Assembly: GCF_000735585.1 (NCBI RefSeq)
Contig: NZ_JNNO01000047.1
Span: 89,261-153,260, forward strand
Source of the DNA: Devosia sp. LC5
Lineage (GTDB): Bacteria > Pseudomonadota > Alphaproteobacteria > Rhizobiales > Devosiaceae
DNA length: 64,000 nucleotides
Direction of reading: 5' to 3'
Shown here: positions 52,044 through 61,074 of the stretch, piece by piece
How positions within the stretch are numbered: position 1 is the stretch's first letter
How the letters are laid out: the number at the start of each line of letters is the position of its first letter
Position numbers and translations under genes: made by a program
Notes under the pieces: generated by a model
Told to the model about the DNA's origin: nothing
The model's database searches: none
What the model saw: only the letters and a program-made list of their open reading frames with translations

Positions 52044-52173
52044 GGCCCCCTCACCCGCTGGCTTCGCCGCGGACCTCTCCCCCGAAGGGAGAGGTGTCGC
52101 TGCGCGACAATAAAGCCCTTCTTCACCTCTCCCTGGGGGGAGAGGTCGCTGCGCAGCGGCGGGTGAGGGGGCC
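52044..52173. repeat. GC-rich palindromic repeat inside the pyrimidine operon (between hydA and the ATPase)
   Basis: Outer arms GGCCCCCTCACCCGC (52044-52058) and the complement GCGGGTGAGGGGGCC (52159-52173) enclose two inner hairpins of the CCTCTCCC..GGGAGAGG type and two GTCGCTGCGC units. Very similar to 55327-55470 and 60921-61046. Looks like a REP/BIME-type element that can fold strongly in the mRNA. Confidence 0.88.
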
Positions 52174-52195
52174 TTGTTCAAACTCGAAATACCCA

Positions 52196-53647
52196 TCAAA
52201 CCCCCGTCGCCGGAATGCCGGAGCGTTCGACCTTGCGCGGGGCGACGATGTCTTTCCATTGGCTGAGCGCCCGATTGACCGGGTTCTTGGCCTCGCGGCC
52301 GACGAATTTGCCATGGCCCGGCTCGGTCTTGACCTCGTTTTCAACGATCGAGACCTTGCCGCGGCTCAGCACATAGCGGGGCAAGCCGGTGACTTCGAAG
52401 CCTTCGAACACATTATAATCGATGACCGATTGCTGGGCCTGGGCCGTAATGGTCTTTTTGCGGGCCGGGTCCCAGACGATCAGGTCCGCATCGGCGCCTA
52501 CCAGCACGGCGCCCTTTTTGGGATAGAGGCCCAGGATCTTGGCGATATTGGTCGAGGTGACGGCGACGAATTCGTTCATGGTCAGCCGGCCGGTATTGAC
52601 CCCCGTGGTCCATAGCACCGGCAGGCGATCTTCCAGCCCGCCCGTGCCATTGGGAATCTTGGAGAAATTGCCCAGGCCATTGCGCTTCTGCGCGGTGGTG
52701 AAGGCGCAATGGTCGGTGGCGACGCAGGAGAGCGAACCGGACTGCAGGCCGGCCCAGAGCGAATCCTGATGCAGTTTGTTGCGGAACGGCGGCGACATCA
52801 CGCGCCGGGCGGCATGGTCCCAATCGGGGTTGAAATATTCGCTCTCGTCCAGCGTCAAATGCTGGATCAGCGGCTCGCCATAAACCCGCATGCCCTTTTG
52901 CCGGGCGCGGCGGATGGCTTCGTGCGCCTGTTCGGACGAGACATGCACCACATAGAGCGGCACGCCGGCCATGTCGGCAATCATGATGGCGCGGTTGGTG
53001 GCTTCGCCTTCGACTTCGGGCGGACGGGAATAGGCATGGGCTTCGGGGCCATTATTGCCCTCGGCCAGCAGTTTGGCCGTCATGGCGGCAACGACATCGC
53101 CATTTTCGGCATGCACCAGGGGCAGCGCGCCCAGATCCGCGCAGCGCTGGAATGACGAGAACATCTCATCGTCATTGACCATCAGGGAACCCTTATAGGC
53201 CATGAAATGCTTGAAGCTGGTAATGCCGCGATCCACCACTTCGGCCATCTCGCTCCACACCTGCTCGCCCCACCAGGTGATGGCCATATGGAATGAATAA
53301 TCGGCCGAGGCCTTGCCGGTCTTGTTGTCCCACATCTGCAGGGCTTCCAGCAGGCTCTGGTTGGGACTGGGCAGGCAGAAATCGACCACCATAGTGGTGC
53401 CACCAGCGAGGCCCGCGCGGGTGCCGGATTCAAAATCGTCGGCCGAATAGGTGCCCATGAAAGGCATTTCGAGATGGGTATGCGGATCGATGCCGCCGGG
53501 CATGATGTAGCAGCCGCTGGCGTCGAGCACTTCATCGCCGCTCAGGTTCTGGCCGATCTCGACGATGACATCGCCTTCAATCTTGACGTCGGCCTTGTAG
53601 GTCAGGTCGGCAGTGACGACCGTACCGTTCTTGATGACTTTGCTCAT
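52196..53647 (-). CDS. hydA: Dihydropyrimidinase
   Basis: 483 aa. Opens dihydrouracil or dihydrothymine to N-carbamoyl-beta-amino acids. Zinc-site motifs: 'GGIDPHTHLEMPFMG', carboxylated Lys in 'SFKHFMAYKGSLMV', His in 'PLVHAENGDV', His in 'LYVVHVSSEQA', Asp in 'CVATDHCAFTTAQK'. Length and words match bacterial dihydropyrimidinases (D-hydantoinases). Central step of the operon, between the amidohydrolase and the transporter. Confidence 0.96.
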   Translation of the reverse strand: MSKVIKNGTVVTADLTYKADVKIEGDVIVEIGQNLSGDEVLDASGCYIMPGGIDPHTHLEMPFMGTYSADDFESGTRAGLAGGTTMVVDFCLPSPNQSLLEALQMWDNKTGKASADYSFHMAITWWGEQVWSEMAEVVDRGITSFKHFMAYKGSLMVNDDEMFSSFQRCADLGALPLVHAENGDVVAAMTAKLLAEGNNGPEAHAYSRPPEVEGEATNRAIMIADMAGVPLYVVHVSSEQAHEAIRRARQKGMRVYGEPLIQHLTLDESEYFNPDWDHAARRVMSPPFRNKLHQDSLWAGLQSGSLSCVATDHCAFTTAQKRNGLGNFSKIPNGTGGLEDRLPVLWTTGVNTGRLTMNEFVAVTSTNIAKILGLYPKKGAVLVGADADLIVWDPARKKTITAQAQQSVIDYNVFEGFEVTGLPRYVLSRGKVSIVENEVKTEPGHGKFVGREAKNPVNRALSQWKDIVAPRKVERSGIPATGV

Positions 53648-53727
53648 TTCCGTTCCCTCTGAAATGCAGGTCCCGCGCCCTCCCTCCCCTCAGAATGGGG
53701 CGCGGTCATATATTTAGCTGAAAGGCG

Positions 53728-54978
53728 TTACTCCACGATCTCCGCGGTTTCGACGACGGCGTGGAACAGCACATCGGCGCCGGCCGCTGCCCATTCCCTG
53801 GAGATGTCTTCGGCCTCATTGTGGCTGAGCCCGCCGACGCAGGGGCACATGACCATGGTGGCGGGCGCTACCTTGGCGGCCCAGCAGGCGTCGTGCCCGG
53901 CGCCGGAAATGATGTTCATATGGCTATAGCCCAGATCTTCGGCGGCCTTGCGGACGCGGCCGACCAGGGTTGGATCGAACGTCACCGGATCGAAATGCCC
54001 GACGGCTTCGACGGAACAGCCAACGCCCAGCTCGGCCGCGATTTCAGCGGCCTTGGCCTCGATGGCAGCGCGCATGCGATCGAGCTTGTCCTGGTCCGGT
54101 GTCCGCAGGTCGACGGTGAACAACACCGTGCCGGGCAGCACATTGCGTGAATTGGGCGAGAATTTTGCCTGGCCGACACCGGCAACCGCGCCTGGCTGGT
54201 TCTCCATGGCGATGGCCTGCACCGCCTCGATGATCCGCGCCATGGCGAGACCCGCATTGACGCGCATGGCCATGGGGGTCGAGCCGGTATGGGCTTCCCT
54301 GCCCGTCAGGGTGAATTCGAGCCACCACAGGCCCTGGCAATGGGTGACGACGCCTATTCTCTTGTTTTCGGCCTCAAGGATCGGGCCCTGTTCGATATGA
54401 TATTCGAAATAGGCGTGCATCTTGCGCGCGCCCACCTCCTCGGCGCCCAGCCAGCCGATGCGCTTGAGCTCGTCGCCGTAGGTCTTGCCATCCATGTCCT
54501 TGCGGCCATAGGCGTAGTCGAGGCTATGCATGCCGGCGAACACGCCCGAGGCCAGCATGGCCGGGGCAAAGCGCGCGCCTTCCTCATTGGCCCAATTGGT
54601 GACGACGATGGGGTGCTTGGTTTTGATGCCCAGATCGTTCATCGAGCGGATGATTTCGAGGCCGGCCAAAACGCCCAGCACGCCATCATATTTGCCGCCG
54701 GTGGGCTGGGTATCGAGGTGGCTGCCGACATAGACCGGCAGGGCATCGGGATCGGTGCCCGGGCGGGTCATGAACATGGTGCCCATCTGGTCGACGCCCA
54801 TGCTGAGGCCTGCCTCGTCGCACCAGCGCTTGAACAGATGGCGGCCTTCGCCGTCTTCGTCGGTCAGCGTCTGGCGATTATTGCCACCGGCAATGCCGGG
54901 ACCGATCTTGGCCATCTCCATGAGGCTGTCCCACAGACGGTCGCCATTGATCTTGAGATTTTCTCCGGGGGCGGACAT
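53728..54978 (-). CDS. Zn-dependent amidohydrolase, beta-ureidopropionase type (M20 family)
   Basis: 416 aa from ATG 54978 (MSAPGENLKINGDRLWDSLME); the longer frame upstream is out of character. Hydrolyses N-carbamoyl-beta-alanine. Metal ligands visible: 'YVGSHLDTQPTGGKYDG' (His, Asp), 'TNWANEEGARF' (Glu), 'EYHIEQGPILE' (His) and 'SGAGHDACWAAK' (His). Words match the hyuC/allantoate amidohydrolase family and PydC-type enzymes. Follows the DUF559 gene after 4 bases. Confidence 0.93.
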   Translation of the reverse strand: MSAPGENLKINGDRLWDSLMEMAKIGPGIAGGNNRQTLTDEDGEGRHLFKRWCDEAGLSMGVDQMGTMFMTRPGTDPDALPVYVGSHLDTQPTGGKYDGVLGVLAGLEIIRSMNDLGIKTKHPIVVTNWANEEGARFAPAMLASGVFAGMHSLDYAYGRKDMDGKTYGDELKRIGWLGAEEVGARKMHAYFEYHIEQGPILEAENKRIGVVTHCQGLWWLEFTLTGREAHTGSTPMAMRVNAGLAMARIIEAVQAIAMENQPGAVAGVGQAKFSPNSRNVLPGTVLFTVDLRTPDQDKLDRMRAAIEAKAAEIAAELGVGCSVEAVGHFDPVTFDPTLVGRVRKAAEDLGYSHMNIISGAGHDACWAAKVAPATMVMCPCVGGLSHNEAEDISREWAAAGADVLFHAVVETAEIVE

Positions 54979-54982
54979 GGGC

Positions 54983-55494
54983 TTACTCGTTGGGCTGTAG
55001 AATGTTGAGGATGGTTTGCAGCACGCCCTCGGTGTTGCCGAGGATGTCATTGTTCCAGAAATGAAGCACGGCGAAACCTTCGGCACGCAATGCGCGATCA
55101 CGTATTTGATCGCGCATTGATCCATGCTGGCCACCATCGGCTTCGATTATGAGCATGGCTTCACGGCAGGCAAAGTCGGCATAGTAACCGGCGATCGGGA
55201 GCTGGCGAACGAATTTGAAGCCAGCCAAGCGGCGATTGCGCAGATGATACCAGAGGCGGTTTTCCGCATCGGTCATGGATGAGCGCAGGGTGCGCGCACG
55301 GTCGATTTGGCCAGGTTGAGGACGCGGTCCCCTCACCCGCCGCTGCGCGGCGACCTCTCCCCGGCGGGGCGAGGTGAGGACTTCGACGTTCTCCGATGTA
55401 TCGGTGCCTTCACCAGGCCATCCCCCCGCGTCCCCTCGCCCCTCCGGGGAGAGGGCCAGGGTGAGGGGACCGGCGCTGGTGAAAGCACCCATCA

Positions 55495-55495
<1 letters not shown>
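54983..55495 (-). CDS. DUF559 domain protein (PD-(D/E)XK nuclease-like) within the operon
   Basis: 170 aa if started at ATG 55495, which overlaps the mmsA stop (TAATG). The DUF559 core is residues about 65-165: 'ARTLRSSMTDAENRLWYHLR', 'KFVRQLPIAGYYADFACREA' (Asp, metal site), 'MLIIEADGGQHG' (E-x-D/G pattern). The first 60 residues (SPEGRGDAGGW..., LTSPRRGEVAAQRRVRG) are a direct translation of the palindromic repeat at 55327-55470. So the real start may be lower: GTG 55336 or ATG 55276. Unrelated to pyrimidine breakdown; probably an inserted passenger. Confidence 0.8.
55327..55470. repeat. GC-rich palindromic repeat overlapping the 5' part of the DUF559 gene
   Basis: Outer arms GTCCCCTCACCC (55327-55338) and GGGTGAGGGGAC (55459-55470) with inner hairpins CGCCGCTGCGCGGCG and CCTCTCCCCGGCGGGGCGAGG. 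Same family as 52044-52173. Here the repeat is read through as protein-coding in the DUF559 frame. Confidence 0.88.
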
Positions 55496-56987
<1,492 letters not shown>

Positions 56988-56991
<4 letters not shown>

Positions 56992-58316
56992 GCAATCCCC
57001 CGCAGCACGGTGCGAATACCGTCGATCAATTCGTCAATCTGGCCCTTGGAGATGATCAGCGGGGGCGAGAGCGCGATAATGTCGCCGGTGGTGCGGATCA
57101 GGAAACCGCTTTCATAGGCGGCAAGGAAGGCCGAGAAGGCGCGCTTGGTGGGCGAACCGGCAATCGGATCTAGCTCGATGGCGCCGACCATGCCGATATT
57201 GCGGATATCGATGACATGGGGCTCGCCCTTGAGCGAATGCAGGGCATCGGCAAAATAGGGCGCCAATCCGGCGCCGCGCGTCAGCAGGTCCTCCTGCTTA
57301 TAGGTTTCGAGCGTGGCGAGCGCAGCGGCCGAAGCCACCGGATTGCCCGAATAGGTATAGCCGTGGAAGAACTCGATGACATGCTCGGGTCCGCCCATGA
57401 AGGCGCCGTGTATTTCCGGCGAAACCAGAACGGCGCCCATCGGGATGATGCCATTGGTCAGGCCCTTGGCAGTGACCATGATGTCGGGCGTGACACCGAA
57501 ATAGTCGGCGGCGAACGGGGTGCCCAGACGCCCGAAGCCGGTAATGACTTCGTCAAAGATCAGCAGGATACCGTGCTTTTTGGTGATGTCGCGCAGGCGC
57601 TGCAGATAGCCCTTGGGCGGGATCAACACGCCGGTGGAGCCGGCCACCGGCTCGACAATGACCGCTGCGATGGTGGAGGCATCGTGCAGGGTAATGATGC
57701 GCTCGAGTTCGTCCGCCAGGTCGAGCCCATGTTCGGGCTCGCCCTTGGTAAAGGCGTTCTTGGCGAGGTTGTGGGTATGCGGCAGGTGATCGACGCCGGT
57801 CAGCAGCGTGCCGAACATCTTGCGGTTGGTAACGATGCCGCCCACCGAAATGCCGCCGAAATTGACACCGTGATAGCCACGCTCGCGGCCGATCAGCCGG
57901 AAACGGCTGCCATCGCCTTTAACACGGTGATAGGCCAGCGCCACTTTGAGGGCCGTTTCGACCGATTCCGAACCCGAATTGGTGAACAGCACATGATCGA
58001 GCCCCTTGGGCGCGATATCGACCAGCCGATTGGCCAATTCGAACGCCTTGGGATGGCCCATCTGGAAAGCGGGGGCATAATCGAGTTCGGCGGCCTGCCT
58101 GGCGATAGCCTCCACGATCAGCGGGCGGGCATGGCCGGCATTGACGCACCAGAGCCCGGCGGTGCCATCGAGTACCTGCCGGCCGTCCGACGTGGTGTAG
58201 TGCATGTCCTTGGCCGCAACAAACATGCGCGGGGATTTCTTGAACTGCCGGTTTGCCGTAAACGGCATCCAGAAGGCGCTCAGATCGTTTGGCGCGTTAC
58301 TTGTTGAGGTGGACAC
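56988..58316 (-). CDS. Omega-amino acid transaminase (beta-alanine:pyruvate type)
   Basis: 442 aa from GTG 58316, GGGAGCGAGG upstream. Class III PLP aminotransferase: '[21 protein letters not shown]', 'GREHGYHG'-like '[12 protein letters not shown]', Asp in '[13 protein letters not shown]', PLP Lys in '[14 protein letters not shown]'. '[19 protein letters not shown]' is typical of beta-alanine:pyruvate transaminases. First gene of the operon; produces malonate semialdehyde for MmsA. Confidence 0.93.
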
Positions 58317-58451
58317 GATAGCCTCGCTCCCGAATTCTTTTATATGACGTTGTTGGTCATGTTTATTGGCTCTTGACGTGGGAACGTGTTACCAAGAATT
58401 TTGACCAGTTGGAAAAATGTTAGCACTCCCAAAACTTCCCGCAAGGCGAAA
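58317..58451. promoter_or_regulatory. Divergent promoter region of the pyrimidine operon and rutR
   Basis: A TATAAA (minus strand; TTTATA at 58339-58344) is a good -10 for the operon. Just upstream of it, still on the minus strand, is a TGACCA half-site (58354-58359). A full RutR-like 16-mer lies at 58401-58416 on the rutR side. Together these would let RutR control both directions. Confidence 0.55.
58401..58416 (+). promoter_or_regulatory. RutR-like operator candidate, rutR/pyrimidine operon intergenic region
   Basis: TTGACCAGTTGGAAAA. Compared with the E. coli RutR box TTGACCAnnTGGTCAA it keeps the left half, the TGG and the final AA, with two mismatches. It sits 36 bases before the rutR start codon, in a position fit for autoregulation. 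Related sequences occur at 63796 and 19895. Confidence 0.6.
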
Positions 58452-59171
58452 ATGCCGCCGATCAAGTTGAAAAGCTCAGTCCCGACCGCCGCCGCCAAAC
58501 GCCAGCACAAGGCCGCGGCGAAAGCGGCCACGCAGGCCAAGGAAAAACCCCGGCCGCTGACCCGGATTCAGCGGGAAAAGCAGGATATTATCCTGGAAGC
58601 GGCGCTCGACGTTTTTTCCCTGCATGGCTTCCGCGGCGCGACCATCGACCAGATCGCCGAAGTAGCGGGCATGAGCAAGCCGAACCTGCTGTACTACTTC
58701 CCCCGCAAGGAAGAGATTCACCGCCGCCTGATTTCCGAATTGCTGGTCACCTGGCTGGCGCCGTTGCGCGAAATGGATGCCGACGGCGACCCCTTCCCCG
58801 AAATCCGCTCCTATATCCGCCGCAAGCTGGAAATGGCGCGCGACTTTCCGCGCGAAAGCCGGCTGTTTGCCAATGAAATGCTGCAAGGGGCGCCGCGCAT
58901 TATCGAAATGATCGAGGTTGATCTGAAAAACCTCGTCGATGAAAAGGCGGCAGTGCTGACCACCTGGATGGACCAGGGCCGCATTGCCCGGACCGATCCC
59001 TATCACCTGATCTTTTCGATCTGGGCGACGACCCAGCATTATGCCGATTTCGACGTGCAGGTGCGGGCCGTACTGGGGCCATCGCGGGGCGGGGAAGGCC
59101 GCTTTGAGGATGCGGCGCGCTATCTCGAGCAATTGTTCCTCTATGGGCTGACCCCGCGCTCCAAGCGATGA
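58452..59171 (+). CDS. rutR: RutR-type TetR family pyrimidine regulator
   Basis: 239 aa from ATG 58452. Strong likeness to E. coli RutR: 'GFRGATIDQIAEVAGMSKPN' and 'LLYYFPRKEE' (HTH), 'SYIRRKLEMARDFPRESRLF', 'NEMLQGAPRIIEMIE', 'HLIFSIWATTQHYADF'. RutR binds uracil or thymine and then leaves its operator. An extra N-terminal Lys/Ala-rich stretch of about 35 residues precedes the HTH and may bind DNA non-specifically. Divergent from the catabolic operon. Confidence 0.93.
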   Translation: MPPIKLKSSVPTAAAKRQHKAAAKAATQAKEKPRPLTRIQREKQDIILEAALDVFSLHGFRGATIDQIAEVAGMSKPNLLYYFPRKEEIHRRLISELLVTWLAPLREMDADGDPFPEIRSYIRRKLEMARDFPRESRLFANEMLQGAPRIIEMIEVDLKNLVDEKAAVLTTWMDQGRIARTDPYHLIFSIWATTQHYADFDVQVRAVLGPSRGGEGRFEDAARYLEQLFLYGLTPRSKR

Positions 59172-59186
59172 TAGTTAAGCCTTCGC

Positions 59187-59232
59187 TTGACAGAGCGGTT
59201 CTGCCGCCCTTATGCTTAAGTTACAACTTAAG
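59187..59232 (+). promoter_or_regulatory. Promoter with overlapping perfect palindromic operator, before the DHFR-like gene
   Basis: TTGACA (59187-59192), 18-base spacer, TATGCT (59211-59216). A perfect inverted repeat CTTAAGTT-AC-AACTTAAG (59215-59232) begins in the -10 and covers the expected transcription start, 8 bases before the GGAGGGGAAG ribosome binding site. The geometry is that of a repressor operator. No matching regulator gene is adjacent. Confidence 0.7.
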
Positions 59233-59246
59233 TAATGGAGGGGAAG

Positions 59247-59849
59247 ATGACCCAGCAAGTTCATGCACATATGAGCCTTTCGCTCGATGGGTTCGGCACC
59301 GGTCTCAATCAGACCCGGGAAAAGCCGTTCGGTGACATCGAGGGTGAGCCCATGCACCGCTGGATGTTCGAGGACGCCGACAATAACCGGGCCGAGCTCG
59401 ACGCTATCACCAATTACGGTGCTTTCATCATGGGCCGGAACATGTTCGCCGCGCCGGGCCCGGATGTGTGGGAGATGGAGTGGAGGGGTTGGTGGGGCCC
59501 AAATCCGCCCTATCATGCGCCGGTATTCGTGTTGACCCATTACGCACGGCCGCCGATCGAGATGGAGGGCGGCACGGTCTTTAATTTCGTAACTGAAGGG
59601 CCTGATGTAGCACTGGCCCGGGCGCGGGAGGCGGCGGGCAGCCGCGATGTCGTTGTTGCCGGCGGTGTCACCACGTTGCGGAACTACCTCAATATGGGCG
59701 CGGTCGACATGCTGCACCTGCAGATCGCACCGGTCGTGCTGGGCCAGGGCGAGCGATTGTGGGATGGGCTGACCGCGACGCTTGAACCTGCCGGCGCTCG
59801 CGCGACGCGACTCACCACCCACATGGACTATCGCGTGCTCAAACCTTGA
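59247..59849 (+). CDS. Dihydrofolate reductase-like family protein (RibD C-terminal domain)
   Basis: 200 aa from ATG 59247, GGAGGGGAAG upstream. DHFR/RibD-C fold words: 'HMSLSLDGFGTG', 'GAFIMGRNMF', 'PVFVLTHYARPP', 'VVVAGGVTTLRNYLNMGAVD', 'LHLQIAPVVLGQGERLW'. Proteins of this type often act as NADPH-dependent reductases of uncertain substrate. Controlled by the promoter/palindrome just upstream. Converges with DUF4260. Confidence 0.88.
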   Translation: MTQQVHAHMSLSLDGFGTGLNQTREKPFGDIEGEPMHRWMFEDADNNRAELDAITNYGAFIMGRNMFAAPGPDVWEMEWRGWWGPNPPYHAPVFVLTHYARPPIEMEGGTVFNFVTEGPDVALARAREAAGSRDVVVAGGVTTLRNYLNMGAVDMLHLQIAPVVLGQGERLWDGLTATLEPAGARATRLTTHMDYRVLKP

Positions 59850-59850
59850 T

Positions 59851-60249
59851 TTAGCGAGCACTACGCGCCTTGCCAACCGGACCGAGATGGGTGGCCCCGA
59901 AGCTGTCGAGCTTGAGGCCATAGCCCAGCAGCCGGTCGGCGCCGATATGGGCAATCCAGATCGCGGCGAGACCATTGGCCCATGGGCCAATGGCCAAGCC
60001 AGCCAAAGCGAGGAGCGCGGGCGCGGCATAATTATGCACCAGATTGTAGCTCATCCCGCCAAGCCGGGCCGAGCGGAGATAGCCCAGCATGGCCAGATCG
60101 GGCACGAGGAACAGCAGGGCAAAAACCAGCCAGGACTGGCCGAGCCAGCCATAGGCCAGTGCGCCGAGAGCCAATGCGGCGAGGCCTTCAAGGCGTTGCA
60201 GCAGCATGGCATCGGTTAGTTTGTAGAGGCTGGCAGTCTTGGCGGTCAT
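59851..60249 (-). CDS. DUF4260 family membrane protein
   Basis: 132 aa, four hydrophobic helices. Family words 'LLFLVPDLAMLGYL', 'YNLVHNYAAPALLAL', 'WIAHIGADRLLGYGLKLDSF', then 'THLG'. Function unknown. Its stop is 1 base from that of the DHFR-like gene on the other strand. Confidence 0.85.
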   Translation of the reverse strand: MTAKTASLYKLTDAMLLQRLEGLAALALGALAYGWLGQSWLVFALLFLVPDLAMLGYLRSARLGGMSYNLVHNYAAPALLALAGLAIGPWANGLAAIWIAHIGADRLLGYGLKLDSFGATHLGPVGKARSAR

Positions 60250-60374
60250 GGCGAAACCCTCGGTGGAACTGCCCGAACCTTATGCCCATTCAGGAACGAA
60301 GTAATTTATCAAATATCGATCACTTCCCATTCAAAATTGAATGTCCTGCCGTGCGGCCTATCCCGGCAAAATCA

Positions 60375-60752
60375 TCAGAGACTGACGGCGATAACCAGCA
60401 GGAACGCGCCGGCCAAACCGGCATTCATGATGGTCGCATTGACATGGCTGGCGCGGTCGGCGCCCTCATAGTCCCAGAAATTGTGGAACAGCATGGTGGC
60501 GAGCACCACGAAAACGATGAGGGCAACACCACCCCAGACGCCGAATGGCCCGATTGCCGTCAGCGCCCCGCCGACAATCTGCAGCGCCAGCCCGATAATG
60601 GCCGCCATGCGGGGCAGAGGCAGCCCGCGTGCGGCGAGACCGGCGGTCAGGGGGCCGATATTTGCGATGTTGCGAATACCAAAAATCAGAAAGGCCCCGC
60701 CCAGCAGCAGGCGGGCCAGCAGGATGAGTGTCGAGGTCAGATCGGTCGGCAT
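60375..60752 (-). CDS. DoxX family membrane protein
   Basis: 125 aa, four helices: 'LLARLLLGGAFLIFGIRNIA', 'MAAIIGLALQIVGGALTAIG', 'VALIVFVVLATMLFHNFWDY', 'AGLAGAFLLVIAVSL'. 'ARLLLGGAFLIFG' is the usual DoxX opening and the FHNFWDY word is common in the family. Stands in its own unit; role in redox or metal stress in other bacteria is only suggestive here. Confidence 0.9.
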   Translation of the reverse strand: MPTDLTSTLILLARLLLGGAFLIFGIRNIANIGPLTAGLAARGLPLPRMAAIIGLALQIVGGALTAIGPFGVWGGVALIVFVVLATMLFHNFWDYEGADRASHVNATIMNAGLAGAFLLVIAVSL

Positions 60753-61074
60753 TGCATTGTCCTATGCTGAGATAAGTCCGGATAATGCTATGACGGTCGA
60801 CGCTGACAGAATTCGACAGGATGGCCGTGGGAATATTCTTCGTCCGGCCAAGTTTAGTTGGTCTTGCGGGGTGGGGGATAGATGATCGGCCCAGCATATG
60901 CGGTGACCCAGCGGCTCATCGCCCCCTCGCCCCTTAGGGGAGAGGGTCAGGATGAGGGGTGCGATGCTGGTTACATCTGGTATGTGGAAGCATCGCACCC
61001 CTCACCCGCCGGCTTCGCCGTCGACCTCTCCCCTGAGGGGCGAGGTGATCCGAGTGGCTCTCCAGAATTGTGCC
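60753..61074. other. Intergenic region with palindromic repeat, 322 bases
   Basis: Between the DoxX start and the preA stop. The right half (60921-61046) is a repeat: arms GAGGGGTGCGATGC (60954-60967) and GCATCGCACCCCTC (60990-61003), plus outer units CCTCGCCCCTTAGGGG and CCTCTCCCCTGAGGGG. It probably caps the preTA message. The left half should contain the DoxX promoter; no clear boxes seen. Confidence 0.7.
60921..61046. repeat. GC-rich palindromic repeat after preA
   Basis: Perfect 14-bp inverted repeat (60954-60967 / 60990-61003) with outer hairpins at both sides; contains CTCACCCGCCGGCTTCGCCG, the same word family as the copies at 52044 and 55327. Lies 28 bases past the preA stop, on the transcribed strand side. 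Confidence 0.85.
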
